Assembly (NCBI GenBank): GCA_963798795.1
Contig: CAWCUZ010000001.1
Location: forward strand, 2,108,001 to 2,172,000
DNA from: CAWCUZ01 sp963798795
GTDB taxonomy: Bacteria > Acidobacteriota > Vicinamibacteria > Vicinamibacterales > SCN-69-37
Reading direction: 5' to 3'
DNA: 64,000 nt
Shown: positions 53,596 through 63,579 of the stretch, in pieces
Numbering within the stretch: the first letter of the stretch is position 1
Layout of the letters: each line of letters begins with the position of its first letter
Position numbers and translations under genes: made by a program
Notes under the pieces: model-generated
Told to the model about the DNA's origin: nothing
Database searches by the model: none
Seen by the model: the letters and a program-made list of their open reading frames with translations, nothing else

Positions 53596-56013
53596 TCAGC
53601 GGCCGGGAAATTGCAGCTTCTTCAGGAGCGCGACGAAGCGCGGGTCGGTGCGAAGCGGATCGAAGATGCGGTCCTTGTTGAGCCAGCCCATCCACTGTGA
53701 ATCGGCCGCGTACGCCCGTTCGAGGTACTCCACCGCGCGCCCGTGATCGCCCAGGCCCAGCGACACGAGCGCCACGTTGAACGGCAGCACCTCGCCTGTT
53801 CCCGCCAGCGACTCGAGCGCGTCCAGCTCGGCCAGCGCGCGGGTCCGATTCCCGGAGACGCCGTAGGCGTACGCGAGGAACGCCGTGACGAACGAGGGCG
53901 ACTCCATCGCCTTGGCCTTCTGAAGCGACGGAATGGCTTCCTTCGCCTTTCCCGCCTCGAGGTCCACCCACCCGTCGATCAGGTACGAAAAGAAGAACGT
54001 CGGATCGAGTTCCGCCGCCCTCCGGGCCTGCGCCTTCGCCCCGCTGTAGTCGCCCTGCGCCATCAACGCCATGGAGTTGTCGATGGGGATTTGCGGGTCC
54101 AGCGGATCGAGTGCGGCCGCGCGCTTGCCCTCGGCGATGGCCTCGTCGAGGCGGCCCTGGAATGCCAGGCCGAGGCCGAACTGGTCGTGCGCGAACGCGT
54201 AGCTGGGATTGAGCGCAAATGCCCGCCGGAATTCGCGCTCGCTCCCCGCCCAGTCGTATTCGTAGAACAGCTTGAAGACGGCAAGCGACGTGTGCGCTTC
54301 TGCGGACTCCCCGTCGAGCGCGATCGCCTGCTCGGCCGCAGCCTTGGCCTTGGGCCTGGCGTCCGACGCGCTCATGATGCCTTCGTTGTACCCGGCCCAG
54401 AGGTAGGCGTCGGACAGACCCGAGAACGCCGGTGCGAAGGTCGGGCTCAATCTGACGGCGTCCTCGAAGGAGGCGATCGCCTTCCGCAGGTTCTCGTCGC
54501 TCGGGCGGGCAAAGAAGTACCGCCCCTTGAGATAGGCGTCGTGCGCCTCGGGATCGACGCTCGGCGCGGTGGAGAGCCGCGACTGCACCGCCGGCGTCAA
54601 CTGGACATCAATCTCCCGCGCGATGGCCGCGGCCAGCTCGCCCTGAAGCGCGAGCACATCGCGGGAGTTGCGCTCGAAGTTCCCGCCCCACAGGTGCTTG
54701 TCCGCCCGCGCGTCGATCAACTGGGCCGTGATCCGCACCGTGTCCCCGATGCGCCGCACCGACCCCTCCACCACCGCGTCCACATCGAGCGCCCGGGCGA
54801 TCTCGGGCGTCGGCGGCCGCTGAGCGCCCTTGAACTGCATCACCGAGCCGCGCGAAATCACCCGAAGCTGACTGATCATCGCGAGGTCCGTCGTCAACTC
54901 GTCGGTCATCCCCTCGGCGAAGTAATCCTGCCCGGCGTCGCCGGAGTAGTTGTCGAGCGGAAGCACGGCGATCGATCGGATGGCGCCGGGGGGCGTCGCG
55001 CCACCCGACGAACCGGGATTCGGACGCAAGACTCCGGACCAGACGGCCCATGACGCCGCGACCGCCATCACGAGAGCGATCGCCGCCCACGCCGGCCGCC
55101 GCCACAGGCCGGGTCTGGGGACCCGGCCCTTCATCATTCCGGAGACCCGGCCCTCCTTCCCGGAGACCCGGCTCTCCACCGCCTCGAGCTCGGCGCTGAC
55201 GTCCGCCATGGACGCCGGACGATCCGCCGGCGCTTTGTTCAGCAGACGCTGCACGAGGAGCGCCACATCCTCGGGCAGGTCGCGCTTGATGTCGGGCGGC
55301 GCGTTGAGAACGGCCGAGAAGGTCTCCATCGTCGACGATTTCCGAAACGGATGCCGCCCGCCCGTCATCTCGGCGAGCACGACGCCGAACGAGAACACGT
55401 CGGAGCGGGCGTCGAGCGCCAGGCCCTTCACCTGCTCCGGCGACATGTAGTCCGGCGTGCCGACGATGGCGCCTCGAGCCGTCAGTTGGGGCTCGTCGAG
55501 CTCGCGGGTTTCGGCATCGGGCAAGGGCAGGTCCGCGAACCGCTTCGCGAGGCCGAAGTCCATGACCTTCACGTGCCCTTGCGGGGTGAGCATGACATTG
55601 GCCGGCTTCAGGTCGCGGTGCAGGAACCCTCGCGCGTGGGCTTCCTGGAGCGCCTCGGCGATCTCCCCAGCCACCCGAAGCGCCTCGGCGAGGGGCATCG
55701 GCCCGCGCTGCAGCCGGTGACGCAGCGTTTCGCCGGCGACGTACTCCATCACCATGAACGTCGCGTCGCCCTGCTCGCCAACTTCGAACACCTTGCAGAT
55801 GTACGGGTGATCGAGCGCGGCAACCGCCAGCGCCTCGCGGCGGAGCCGCTCGCGCGCCTGCGGGTCGCCGGCCGTTCCGGCCGGCAGCAGCTTGATGGCG
55901 ACCTGGCGGTCGAGCCGGGGGTCGCGGGCGCGAAACACCACGCCCATGCCGCCCTCGCCGCCCTTGGCAAGAATCTCGTACGGCCCGAGCCGGTCGCCGG
56001 CGGAGAGCGGCAT
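53596..56013 (-). CDS. Ser/Thr protein kinase with a membrane segment and TPR repeats
   Basis: 805 residues. The kinase domain covers about 10-280: Gly loop KGGEGGMGVVFRARD, Lys41 in VAIKLLP, catalytic HRDLKPANVML (Asp134), MDFGLAK, GTPDYMSPEQVKGLALDARS. One membrane helix lies near 313-333 (WAAIALVMAVAASWAVWSGV). An external FlgO-like/adenylate-cyclase-associated domain follows (IAVLPLDNYSGDAGQDYFAEG, VMQFKGAQRPPTPEIARALD, RITAQLIDARADKHLWGG), then several TPRs to the end. This is the transmembrane receptor kinase layout common in Acidobacteria. The ligand is unknown. Confidence 0.95.
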   Translation of the reverse strand: MPLSAGDRLGPYEILAKGGEGGMGVVFRARDPRLDRQVAIKLLPAGTAGDPQARERLRREALAVAALDHPYICKVFEVGEQGDATFMVMEYVAGETLRHRLQRGPMPLAEALRVAGEIAEALQEAHARGFLHRDLKPANVMLTPQGHVKVMDFGLAKRFADLPLPDAETRELDEPQLTARGAIVGTPDYMSPEQVKGLALDARSDVFSFGVVLAEMTGGRHPFRKSSTMETFSAVLNAPPDIKRDLPEDVALLVQRLLNKAPADRPASMADVSAELEAVESRVSGKEGRVSGMMKGRVPRPGLWRRPAWAAIALVMAVAASWAVWSGVLRPNPGSSGGATPPGAIRSIAVLPLDNYSGDAGQDYFAEGMTDELTTDLAMISQLRVISRGSVMQFKGAQRPPTPEIARALDVDAVVEGSVRRIGDTVRITAQLIDARADKHLWGGNFERNSRDVLALQGELAAAIAREIDVQLTPAVQSRLSTAPSVDPEAHDAYLKGRYFFARPSDENLRKAIASFEDAVRLSPTFAPAFSGLSDAYLWAGYNEGIMSASDARPKAKAAAEQAIALDGESAEAHTSLAVFKLFYEYDWAGSEREFRRAFALNPSYAFAHDQFGLGLAFQGRLDEAIAEGKRAAALDPLDPQIPIDNSMALMAQGDYSGAKAQARRAAELDPTFFFSYLIDGWVDLEAGKAKEAIPSLQKAKAMESPSFVTAFLAYAYGVSGNRTRALAELDALESLAGTGEVLPFNVALVSLGLGDHGRAVEYLERAYAADSQWMGWLNKDRIFDPLRTDPRFVALLKKLQFPGR

Positions 56014-56087
56014 CAGCGCAGGATTCTAGCCCAGAACAGGGGACGCGCTCCTCGCCCCAGGTCGGTCCATCACACGGATTGCCAGAT

Positions 56088-56099
56088 ATGACCTGTCAT
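56088..56099. promoter_or_regulatory. Candidate operator of the second toxin-antitoxin pair
   Basis: ATGAC-CT-GTCAT inverted repeat 15 nt upstream of the antitoxin ATG, in the position where antitoxins usually autoregulate. Confidence 0.4.
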
Positions 56100-56114
56100 G
56101 ACTAGAATGTGACC

Positions 56115-56360
56115 ATGAAGACCGTGGGCATTGCCGACCTGAAGGCCCGGCTGAGCGAACACCTGCGCGCGGTGAAGAGGGGCCGCACCTTGACGGTGCT
56201 CGACCGCGACACGCCCGTCGCGCAGCTCGTGCCCATCGAGCGGGCTGACCTCGACGTCCGCCGGGCGACGCGTCGCCCGCGCGACCTGCCGCGGCCTGCC
56301 CCGCAGGTTCTGCCAACCGACAGCCTCGTCGTCCTGCTCGACGATCGCGCCCGGCGGTGA
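56115..56360 (+). CDS. Phd/YefM-type antitoxin
   Basis: 81 residues from ATG 56115 (a GTG two codons upstream is possible). KTVGIADLKARLSEHLRAVK, TLTVLDRDTPVAQLVPIER is the YefM/Phd N-terminal fold. A Pro/Arg-rich linker and a C-terminal LPTDSLVVLLDDRARR follow. Its stop overlaps the GTG start of the PIN gene by four nt. Confidence 0.88.
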   Translation: MKTVGIADLKARLSEHLRAVKRGRTLTVLDRDTPVAQLVPIERADLDVRRATRRPRDLPRPAPQVLPTDSLVVLLDDRARR

Positions 56361-56773
56361 CGTTCTACGTCGACACGTCCGCCCTGCTGCGATTCGTGCT
56401 GGGTGAACCGGGCGCACTGGCGGAGCTTCGGCGGGCGGATCGGCTGGTCTCCAGTGAGCTGCTCGTCGTCGAAAGCCGGCGCACGATCGACCGGATGCAA
56501 CGGCTCGGCGCGCTGCCCCCCGAGGAAGCCGCCCGCCGGCTCGACCTCGCCACGGAGTGGCTGGAAGCGATGGACCTCGTGCTCTTGCGGGCGCCCGTTC
56601 TGGCCCGCGCCGGGGATCCGCTGCCGTCGCCGCTCGGGACGCTCGACGCCATCCATCTGGCGACCGCACTCGTCTGGCGAGATCGGATGAGAGAGCGGCT
56701 CACGGTCGCCACCCACGACGCGGCGCTCGCGTTTGCCGCGCGTGCACACGGGCTCCCGGTTCTCGGTGTCTGA
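56357..56773 (+). CDS. PIN-domain toxin, VapC-like
   Basis: 138 residues from GTG 56357. Acidic site residues: Asp6 in TFYVDTSALLRFVLGEPG, Glu in SSELLVVESRRTIDR, Asp in LGTLDAIHLATALV and Asp in THDAALAFAARAHGLPVLGV. Predicted ribonuclease toxin neutralised by the upstream antitoxin. Independent from the 42-kb pair (different PIN subclass). Confidence 0.92.
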   Translation: MTFYVDTSALLRFVLGEPGALAELRRADRLVSSELLVVESRRTIDRMQRLGALPPEEAARRLDLATEWLEAMDLVLLRAPVLARAGDPLPSPLGTLDAIHLATALVWRDRMRERLTVATHDAALAFAARAHGLPVLGV

Positions 56774-56802
56774 CGAGCACGGTCAGCCGGCGGATTGTGC
56801 TC

Positions 56803-56975
56803 CTACGACCAGAACTCGTCCCACGCGCTCAGGTCGTAGATGTACTCCGCGCCGTCGACGAGCCGCCCGTTCTCGAGCTTGAACGTGATGCAGCAGTCGA
56901 CGTCCAGGCGCTTGCCGCTGCGCTGCCCGGTGTTGTGGTGCATCGCGATCACGCGCCGCGATGCGGAGAAGCCGG
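56803..56975 (-). pseudogene. C-terminal remnant of a SnoaL-like (NTF2 fold) protein
   Basis: In the frame ending at 56803: VIAMHHNTGQRSGKRLDVDC then TFKLENGRLVDGAEYIYDLS and AWDEFW, the last strands of a SnoaL/ketosteroid-isomerase-like domain. The first half is missing; the frame emerges from the end of the YncE-like gene. A truncated fragment. Confidence 0.55.
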
Positions 56976-56977
56976 CG

Positions 56978-58111
56978 CTACCTGCCAATCATCAGAATCG
57001 TGAACGACCCCGGCACCACCGCACCTCGCCGGCCCCGGCCCGCAGGCGGCGTGGCCGACGGCGCGGGAGGCGGCCCGAACACCTGCGCCATCGTGAAGAT
57101 GTGGCCGGTCTTCGTATCGAGCGTGATCGTCCGCGCGCCGTTCATGGTCTCCAGATCCTGCTCCATCTCGAACGTGGTGGGACCCGTCTCCTTGACGACG
57201 GCGAGCCGGCCGTTGCCGAGCGTGGCGAACGCTTCCATCGTGGCCGCGTTGAACTGCGCGCCGTCGGAGCCGCCCTCAAGGGGCAGCGTCGTGAGAATCG
57301 TCCCGTCCTTCGCGCTCATGACGACCATCGTCGCCTGTGACGGCTGGCCCTGCACCGGCGTCAGGGACGACGCGCCGCAGGCGACGAAGAGCACCTGGTT
57401 CTTCGCGTCCAGCGCGAGACCGTTGCAGCGGCCGCCCTTCGCCGCGAAGTCGTAGTGCGCTCTCGTCTTCATCGTCCTCGCGTCGACGACGGCGACGTTC
57501 GACTCGGCCTGCATGACGACGTACAGCGTGCCCTGCCCGTCGGACGCGCTTTGCTCCGGCGTGCCGCCGAGGTCGACGGTGCCGAGCACGCTGCCGTCGG
57601 CGCCGTCAAGGACCAGGGCGTTCTTCGTCGGGTGGCTGTAGACGTAGGTGTGATCGTTGAACGCGTCGCAGTAGATGCCGTCGGCCCGGAAGCCTTCGGG
57701 AACGTCAATCTTCCTGATGAGCTTCAGCGTCTTCGGGTCGAACATCGACAGGCTCGGATGGCTGCTCGCAAATCCGTGGCCCGAGCCGGGACAGATGGCG
57801 ACGCCGTTGCCGCCGGTGTCGGGAATCTCGCCGATCGGCGCGAGCGTGTCGAGGTCGTAGGCCATGATCCGATTGTCGGCCGCGGGCACGGCGGGCGTGG
57901 TGGCGGTAGCCGCCATCTCGCGCGAGGCGCCGCGCGGAATGAAGAGACGCCTCCCGGCAACATCGGCGTAGATGTAGTCCCATCCGCCTTCGCCGCCAAC
58001 CTTCGCCGTCCTGAGCACTTTGTACGGACCGGCCGTGCCGGCCTGGTGTGCAATCCCAATCGACGCGGAAAGCGCGATGGCGGTGGCAGCCGCCAGAATG
58101 GTCCGATGCAT
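56978..58111 (-). CDS. Exported YncE-like beta-propeller protein
   Basis: 377 residues from ATG 58111, set by an AAAGGAGAG ribosome-binding site. Signal peptide (about 1-22), then seven-blade style repeats: GWDYIYADVAGRRLFIPRG, NRIMAYDLDTLAPIGEIPDT, ALVLDGADGSVLGTVDLGGT, VAVVDARTMKTRAHYDFAAK, HIFTMAQVFGPPPAP. A short Gly/Arg/Pro linker precedes the last strand (SFTILMIGR). Function unknown; relatives bind DNA or partners in the periplasm. It is 26 nt downstream of the kinase gene on the same strand. Confidence 0.92.
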   Translation of the reverse strand: MHRTILAAATAIALSASIGIAHQAGTAGPYKVLRTAKVGGEGGWDYIYADVAGRRLFIPRGASREMAATATTPAVPAADNRIMAYDLDTLAPIGEIPDTGGNGVAICPGSGHGFASSHPSLSMFDPKTLKLIRKIDVPEGFRADGIYCDAFNDHTYVYSHPTKNALVLDGADGSVLGTVDLGGTPEQSASDGQGTLYVVMQAESNVAVVDARTMKTRAHYDFAAKGGRCNGLALDAKNQVLFVACGASSLTPVQGQPSQATMVVMSAKDGTILTTLPLEGGSDGAQFNAATMEAFATLGNGRLAVVKETGPTTFEMEQDLETMNGARTITLDTKTGHIFTMAQVFGPPPAPSATPPAGRGRRGAVVPGSFTILMIGR

Positions 58112-58137
58112 GGTGACTCTCCTTTCGACAGACACGC

Positions 58138-60795
58138 CTACTTGCCGCCCGCGCCCGACACGAGGAACAGCGACGAGACGCGCTTCGTGTAGCCGTAGGC
58201 GTACGTCGACAGGTCGTCGGGCAGGATCGGGCCGGTGGGATACAGGGCCATGAGGCCGGTCTCGTCGGCGGGTGCCAGTTCGCGCGCCAGTGTGCGGCGG
58301 CCGGTCGTCAGGTCGAGCCGGTCGAGCTTGACCGGCAAGTCCGCTCCCTTGACGACGAACACGGCATTGGCGCTGGCGCTCCAGGCGACGACGGCGTCGC
58401 CGCTGTCGAGGCCCTCGAGCCGTTGCGGCGCGCCGCCGTCGAGAGGATACACCGCCCAGGTGCCGGACGCGTCGGTCGTCACGACGCGCCGCCCGTCCGG
58501 CGAGACGACCACCGGCACGAGGCCGTCGGCCAGCAGCGGCTCCGGCGGCCCGCCGGCGATGGCGACGCGATAGATGTGCGGCGGCTTGCCCGGTTCGTTG
58601 CCGCCGACCAGGAGGTGCGCCGAATCGGGCATCCAGACCTCGACGTACGTGTGCTCGAGGGGATGCACGTCCAGGTGAACGGGCTCGCCGGCGCCCAGCG
58701 GGTAGGCGACGAGCTCACCAGTGGTCACGATCTGCGCCAGCGCCCATTTGCCGTTGGGCGACAGTCCCACCGCGTTGCCGTCGCCCAGCCGGACGACCGG
58801 CAATCCGTCCGTCTTGCGCCACACGGTCGTGTAGTTGGCTCCGCCGTTGCCATCGGTGAAGAGCAGGCGCTGGTCGTCCGATGCGAGCGACGGCCCCCAG
58901 CTCTGGTTCAGCCACGACAGGTCGCGCTCCCCGGCCTGGTCGACGCCGTGGACGCCGACGCCCCAACGCAGCTCTTCGCGCGTCGCGAGCCAGCGTCCGT
59001 CCGACGCGATGTCGTGGATCGTGAAGTCGCCCGGGCTGGTCAGGGCAATCCCGCCTCCGCCCGGACAATCGACCGGCTGCCGATGCAACTGGTACGACAT
59101 CGCGCCGGCCTCGCCAGCCACGTCGCCCTGCCGCTCGTTGGCGGCAAAGATCACCGTCCGGCCGTCGGGCGCCCATGCGACGCCCTCTTCACCCCAGAAC
59201 TCCCCCGCCAGCGTGGTGACCGTCCCGGCCGCGTCCACCACCTTCACGTAGCCCCGGTCGTCGAACTGCTGCGGGTGGTCCATGAACGCGACGCGGGTGC
59301 CGTCCGGCGACACGCGCGGGTCGCTGATGTAGCCGACCGTCTGATACAGCACCTTGCCCGCCGGATATTCGAGCTGGTCGGTGTTGTCCTTGTAGCGGAC
59401 GACGGCGATCGTCGAGCCGTCCGGACTCCAGTCCGCTTCGCGCACGTGGTCGAGCCACGGCCGGGGCGCGCCCTCGATCGTCATCCGCGCGAGCGTGCCG
59501 GTGAACAGACGATGGTTGACGAAGTGCGCGTCGGTCAGGACGGCCAGCTCGCCTTTCGACGAGACCGACAGCAGGTGGGTCCGCGGCGGACCGAAGGGCG
59601 TGGCTTCGAGTGTGCCGGGCCGAATCGCGAAGAGCTGCGGCGCGTTGCCCGTGAGCGCTGCGCTGAACACAATCGTCTCGCCGTCGGGCATGAACCGGGC
59701 GTTGAAGATCGACTGCGGCTCGAACGTCTTGAGCGTAAACGTCGGCGTCGGCGATGGACCCGGGCTGAGCGCGCGTCCGGCCGCCACGCCCGCGGCGGCG
59801 GCGAGGACGACGAGGCCGGTCACCAGCGCCAGCGCGCGCCAGCGGCGAGCGGGCGGCGCGCTCATGGCGGCGCCCGCGGAGATGCCCGACTGCACCGAGG
59901 ACCCTGACAAGGCCTCGAGTGCGAATGCCACGTCTCGCGCCGACTGAAAGCGCTCGTTCGGGTTCTTCTCCAGGCAGTGGCGCACGATGCGGTCGAGAGC
60001 CGGTGACACCTCGGACCGCGACTCGGTCAGCTCCGGTGGGTCGCGCGTCAGGATCGACGTCATCGTGTCGGCGGCCGTATCGCCCCGGAACGCCCTCCGG
60101 CCACTGAGCATCTCGTAGAGCACCGCGCCGAGCGAGAACACGTCGGCGCGCGCGTCCACCGGCTGCGCCCGCACCTGCTCGGGCGCCATGTAGCCGACCG
60201 TGCCCATCACCGTGCCCGGGTCGGTGGCGGCCATCGTCGCGGCGCTGGCCCCGGCTTCGCGGCCCGTACCGCCTTCGGGCGCCGTGGCGAGTCCGAAGTC
60301 GAGGATCTTGACCTGGCCGTCCTCGAGCAGAAACACGTTCTCCGGCTTCAGGTCGCGATGGACGATGCCCTTGCCGTGCGCCGCGCCGAGTCCGCGCGCG
60401 ATTCCGGCGGCGATGTCGATGACCTTGCGAATGGGGAGGCACCCGGCATCGCTGCCGGTGGCGGCCGCAGACGCCTCCAGCCGGGCCCGCAGCGTCTGCC
60501 CCTCGAGCAACTCCGTGACGGCGTAGGCGATCGTCGTCGGTCCGGTGGACGACGAGATCTCCGCCACGCCCGTGTCGAAGATCGCGAGGATGTTGGGATG
60601 CGAGAGCGCGGCGACGGCCCGCGCCTCGCGCTCGAAGCGCGCGCGCCGGTCGGGATCGGCGGCCACGCTCGCGGGCAGGACCTTGATGGCGACGTCGCGG
60701 TCGAGCCGCGTGTCCCGGGCGCGGTAGACCTCGCCCATGCCGCCCGCGCCCAGCAGCGCCACGACCTGATACGGACCGATCGTCGTTCCGATCAT
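58138..60795 (-). CDS. Ser/Thr protein kinase with a C-terminal WD40-like (TolB-type) propeller
   Basis: 885 residues. Kinase domain about 8-280: LLGAGGMGEVYRARDTRLDR, Lys38 in VAIKVLPASV, HRDLKPENVFLLED, LDFGLATAPEGG, GTVGYMAPEQVRAQPVDARA, and the regulatory DVFSLGAVLYEMLSGRRAF. One membrane helix near 325-345 (ALVTGLVVLAAAAGVAAGRA). The extracytoplasmic part carries WD40/TolB-like blades (SIFNARFMPDGETIVFSAAL, READWSPDGSTIAVVRYKDN, ISDPRVSPDGTRVAFMDHP). It probably senses an external signal. Transcribed with the YncE-like gene. Confidence 0.95.
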   Translation of the reverse strand: MIGTTIGPYQVVALLGAGGMGEVYRARDTRLDRDVAIKVLPASVAADPDRRARFEREARAVAALSHPNILAIFDTGVAEISSSTGPTTIAYAVTELLEGQTLRARLEASAAATGSDAGCLPIRKVIDIAAGIARGLGAAHGKGIVHRDLKPENVFLLEDGQVKILDFGLATAPEGGTGREAGASAATMAATDPGTVMGTVGYMAPEQVRAQPVDARADVFSLGAVLYEMLSGRRAFRGDTAADTMTSILTRDPPELTESRSEVSPALDRIVRHCLEKNPNERFQSARDVAFALEALSGSSVQSGISAGAAMSAPPARRWRALALVTGLVVLAAAAGVAAGRALSPGPSPTPTFTLKTFEPQSIFNARFMPDGETIVFSAALTGNAPQLFAIRPGTLEATPFGPPRTHLLSVSSKGELAVLTDAHFVNHRLFTGTLARMTIEGAPRPWLDHVREADWSPDGSTIAVVRYKDNTDQLEYPAGKVLYQTVGYISDPRVSPDGTRVAFMDHPQQFDDRGYVKVVDAAGTVTTLAGEFWGEEGVAWAPDGRTVIFAANERQGDVAGEAGAMSYQLHRQPVDCPGGGGIALTSPGDFTIHDIASDGRWLATREELRWGVGVHGVDQAGERDLSWLNQSWGPSLASDDQRLLFTDGNGGANYTTVWRKTDGLPVVRLGDGNAVGLSPNGKWALAQIVTTGELVAYPLGAGEPVHLDVHPLEHTYVEVWMPDSAHLLVGGNEPGKPPHIYRVAIAGGPPEPLLADGLVPVVVSPDGRRVVTTDASGTWAVYPLDGGAPQRLEGLDSGDAVVAWSASANAVFVVKGADLPVKLDRLDLTTGRRTLARELAPADETGLMALYPTGPILPDDLSTYAYGYTKRVSSLFLVSGAGGK

Positions 60796-60829
60796 GGCCG
60801 GTGTCGCTGCCGGGCGCGGGTGCGGTGGA

Positions 60830-62729
60830 TTATCGGTCGCCTCCCCGAGGTGCCGAGCCGCCCGGCTGCACGGCGGTGCATTCGGTCACGGGCGCCGGCG
60901 GCGTCGCGCCCGCCGCAAGCGGCGGGCCGTACACCTGGCGCACGGGCGTCACCGGCGCGTTGCCGGCACGGCCGGCGCCGCCGCGGCCCTGCGGCTCCGG
61001 CGGGGCCTGGGGCATCGTCGAGGCCGAGCAGCGCGGGAGCATCTGGTCCGCCGTGGCGAGCGCGTAGGCGAGCAGCGCTTCTTCGACCGCGGCCTCGCGC
61101 ATGTCGGGCTCGTAGATGCGCTCGTACGTGTCGAAGCTCGTGTGGTGCGTGTACGTGTTGTAGTCGAACGAATCCTGGCTGAAGCCGATGCCCGGCAGGC
61201 CGGCGTTGTTGAACGACGTGCTGTCGGTGCCGCCGGTGTTGCGGCCCAGCGTCGGGTTGACGTGGTGGAAGCCCCAGTCCGTGAAGAGCGACATCGCTTC
61301 CTGCACCATCGAGGCGGCTTCCGGCGGACCGAACACGCTGGCGGCGCGCGGCTTGCCCGTGCCGTCGTCGATGTTCAGGTAGCCGTTGAACTTGGCGAAC
61401 TCGGGCTTGGGATGCTCCGCGCTGCCGAAGTGCTGCGCGACGTAGGCGATCGATCCGGTACAGCCCCTGCTCTTCGCCGCTCCACAGCGCGACCCGGATC
61501 GTGCGGCGCGGCGTGGCCCCGACGGCCTTGAGCAGCCGGATCGCCTCGAGGGCATCGGTCGAGCCCGCGCCGTTGTCGGTGGCACCCGTCGCCGGATTCC
61601 ACGAATCGAAGTGGCCGCCGATCATGACGACCTCGTCAGCCTTGTCGGTGCCCGGCAGCTCGCCCGTCACGTTGTAGACCGTCTTGCCCTCCGGATAGAA
61701 CTCGTTCCGGATGTTGACGCGCATCGTGATCGGCACTTTGTCGATCGTCGCCGTCCGGTAGATCCGGCCGTAGTCCTCGTTGCCCATGACGAGCGACGGC
61801 AGGTTCTTGCTGTCGGGATTCTCGTTGTACCCGGCCGTCGACTGCTGGACGATGACCCCGTACGGCCGGCCGGAGTCGGTGACCTTCACCAGCGCGCCGT
61901 TGTCGATCAGGAACGTGTTCACCTGCTGTGCGATCTCGCCGGCCGTCAGGCCGGGGTTCTGCGGCGCGGCCCCACGGCCGCCGCCGCCGCCGCGCTGCGG
62001 AAAGCCGCCGCGCCGGCCGCCGCCCCGGCCGGTGTTCTCCCACTGCTCCTCGGGGCGCCGCAGCGGCGCGGGCACGAAGTTCTCGGCCACCTCCACGTGC
62101 GGGCCATAGAAGACGATGGCACCCTTCACCTTCGGCTTGATCGACGCGAGATACGCGTCCAGCACGGCCTGCGTCACCGGATCGGTCGACGCGGCGGGCG
62201 GCTCCGGCATCGGCGGCGGCGACGTGCCGGCCTGCGCGATGGCTTCGATGTCGGCGCTCGACGCGCCGCCGCCCCGGCCGCCGAATCCCCCGCGGCCGCG
62301 GCCGCCACCCGGAGGCGCCGGCGGCACGACGACGAGGACCGGGCCTTCGACGGTGCCGTTCGTGCCCGGCGTCCACGACACCGCGCGCACGTTCAGCGGC
62401 TGCTGGAACGGCGTGAGCACGTTCGCCTGCAGCTCGTAGTTCTGCCATCCCTGGTGATTGAAGTTCCACGGCTCGAGCTTGACGTTCGCGAGGCCCCACG
62501 ACTTCATCGTGGCGACGGCCCAGTCCTGCGCCGCGCGCAGGCCGGGCGAGCCGGTGAGGCGCGGACCGTGCACGTCGCTGATCTCGTGCATGATCCACAT
62601 GAGTTTCGAGTTGTTGGTTTCCTCGGCGCGCAGCCGCGAGTTCATCTCGGCGATCGTCGGTGACTGGGCCGCCAGACCCAGCACGGCGAACGACGCCAGA
62701 GCCGTCGTCAGAGCCATGTGCTTCTTCAT
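60830..62729 (-). CDS. Exported M28-family metallopeptidase (one frameshift)
   Basis: Zinc aminopeptidase-like protein, about 633 codons when joined. Signal peptide (1-21). A PA-like insert region holds Gly/Arg-rich loops (GGGRGRGGFGGRGGG; GRGGGRRGGFPQRGGGGG). Catalytic domain: MIGGHFDSWNPATGATDNGA (zinc His/Asp), VALWSGEEQGLY (catalytic Glu), then after a shift GSIAYVAQHFGSAEHPKPEF and SFDTYERIYEPDMREAAVE. The shift lies near 61458, where one extra C in CCGGTAC (plus strand) would be removed to give LYGSIAYV. A single-base consensus error is likely because the rest is intact. Confidence 0.9.
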
Positions 62730-62775
62730 CGGAACTCCTTGCCTTCGACGCGCGCGGCTCGACGCGCGCGACCGA

Positions 62776-63399
62776 CTACTTCAGTCTCTTGCCGTTGACC
62801 CACGCGACCAGAAAGGCCGCGACGTCGTCGCCAATCGTCCCCGCCTGCTCGCGCAGGTTCGACAGCGAGTCGCCGCCCGCCACACCCATCACGCCGATGC
62901 GCCGCTGCTGAAAGTCCGCGAGCAGCGTGCCGCCCATCATCACCGTGCCTTTCGCCGAGGTGGCCGATTTGCCGGCGCCGAACCCCACCCAGAAGCGCTT
63001 CGCGCGGCTGCCGGGGTCCACTTCGGTGAACTGGCCCTCGACGACCACGGCGCCGGCCGGCACCTCAGCGCCGGCTTCGACCCGATCCACGTCGGTGAAC
63101 GACGCCTTCTTCAACCCGGTGACGATGTGGTCGCGCAGAATCGTCGGCACGTCGCGCTGGACGAGCTTGGTTTCGTCGGGCAGATCGTCCTGATCCTTGC
63201 CGAGGGCGGCCGCGTCGGCGGCGAACGGCCGCAGCCGCACCGGCGTGCTCAGGCCCGGCGGGGCGGCCACATAGACCCGGATCTGGTCCATGATTCCGTC
63301 TTTCACCGTCTGGATCGGCTTGTCCCGGCCCTGCGCGAGCAGACCGGCGCTGACGAGCAGGGCCATGCCGACCGTAACCGGCAACCCATGGCGAGTCAT
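62776..63399 (-). CDS. Exported DUF4410-type protein
   Basis: 207 residues from ATG 63399, set by an AGGAGGTCGC ribosome-binding site. Signal peptide (about 1-23: GLPVTVGMALLVSAGLLAQG). The core matches DUF4410: RDHIVTGLKKASFTDVDRVE, GAVVVEGQFTEVDPGSRAKR, FWVGFGAGKSATSAKGTVMM. Function unknown; related proteins are lipoprotein-like and envelope-associated. It is the upstream neighbour of the M28 peptidase (46-nt gap) on the same strand. Confidence 0.8.
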   Translation of the reverse strand: MTRHGLPVTVGMALLVSAGLLAQGRDKPIQTVKDGIMDQIRVYVAAPPGLSTPVRLRPFAADAAALGKDQDDLPDETKLVQRDVPTILRDHIVTGLKKASFTDVDRVEAGAEVPAGAVVVEGQFTEVDPGSRAKRFWVGFGAGKSATSAKGTVMMGGTLLADFQQRRIGVMGVAGGDSLSNLREQAGTIGDDVAAFLVAWVNGKRLK

Positions 63400-63473
63400 C
63401 GAAGCGACCTCCTGAAAGGGACCGTCGGTGTGGGAGAGACGCCGAACCGGTGCCGATTGTAGCACTGGCATTT

Positions 63474-63499
63474 CCCCGGGTCTAAAGACCCGGGGCTCC
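63474..63499. repeat. TGAA-loop hairpin repeat, copy 5 (TAAA loop)
   Basis: Stem CCCCGGGTC, loop TAAA, stem GACCCGGGG, followed by CTCC. It lies upstream of the DUF4410 gene, next to the CTTCTGC array. Confidence 0.7.
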
Positions 63500-63500
63500 T

Positions 63501-63579
63501 TCTCTCTTCTCTCTTCTCTCTTCTGCCTTCTGCCTTCTGCCTTCTGCCTTCTGCCTTCTGCCTTCTGCCTTCTGCCTTC
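63501..63579. repeat. CT-rich and CTTCTGC tandem repeat
   Basis: TCTCTCT-type repeat followed by about 8 copies of the heptamer, the same unit as at 35,771-35,831. It touches the stop codon of the S9 peptidase gene. Confidence 0.95.
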
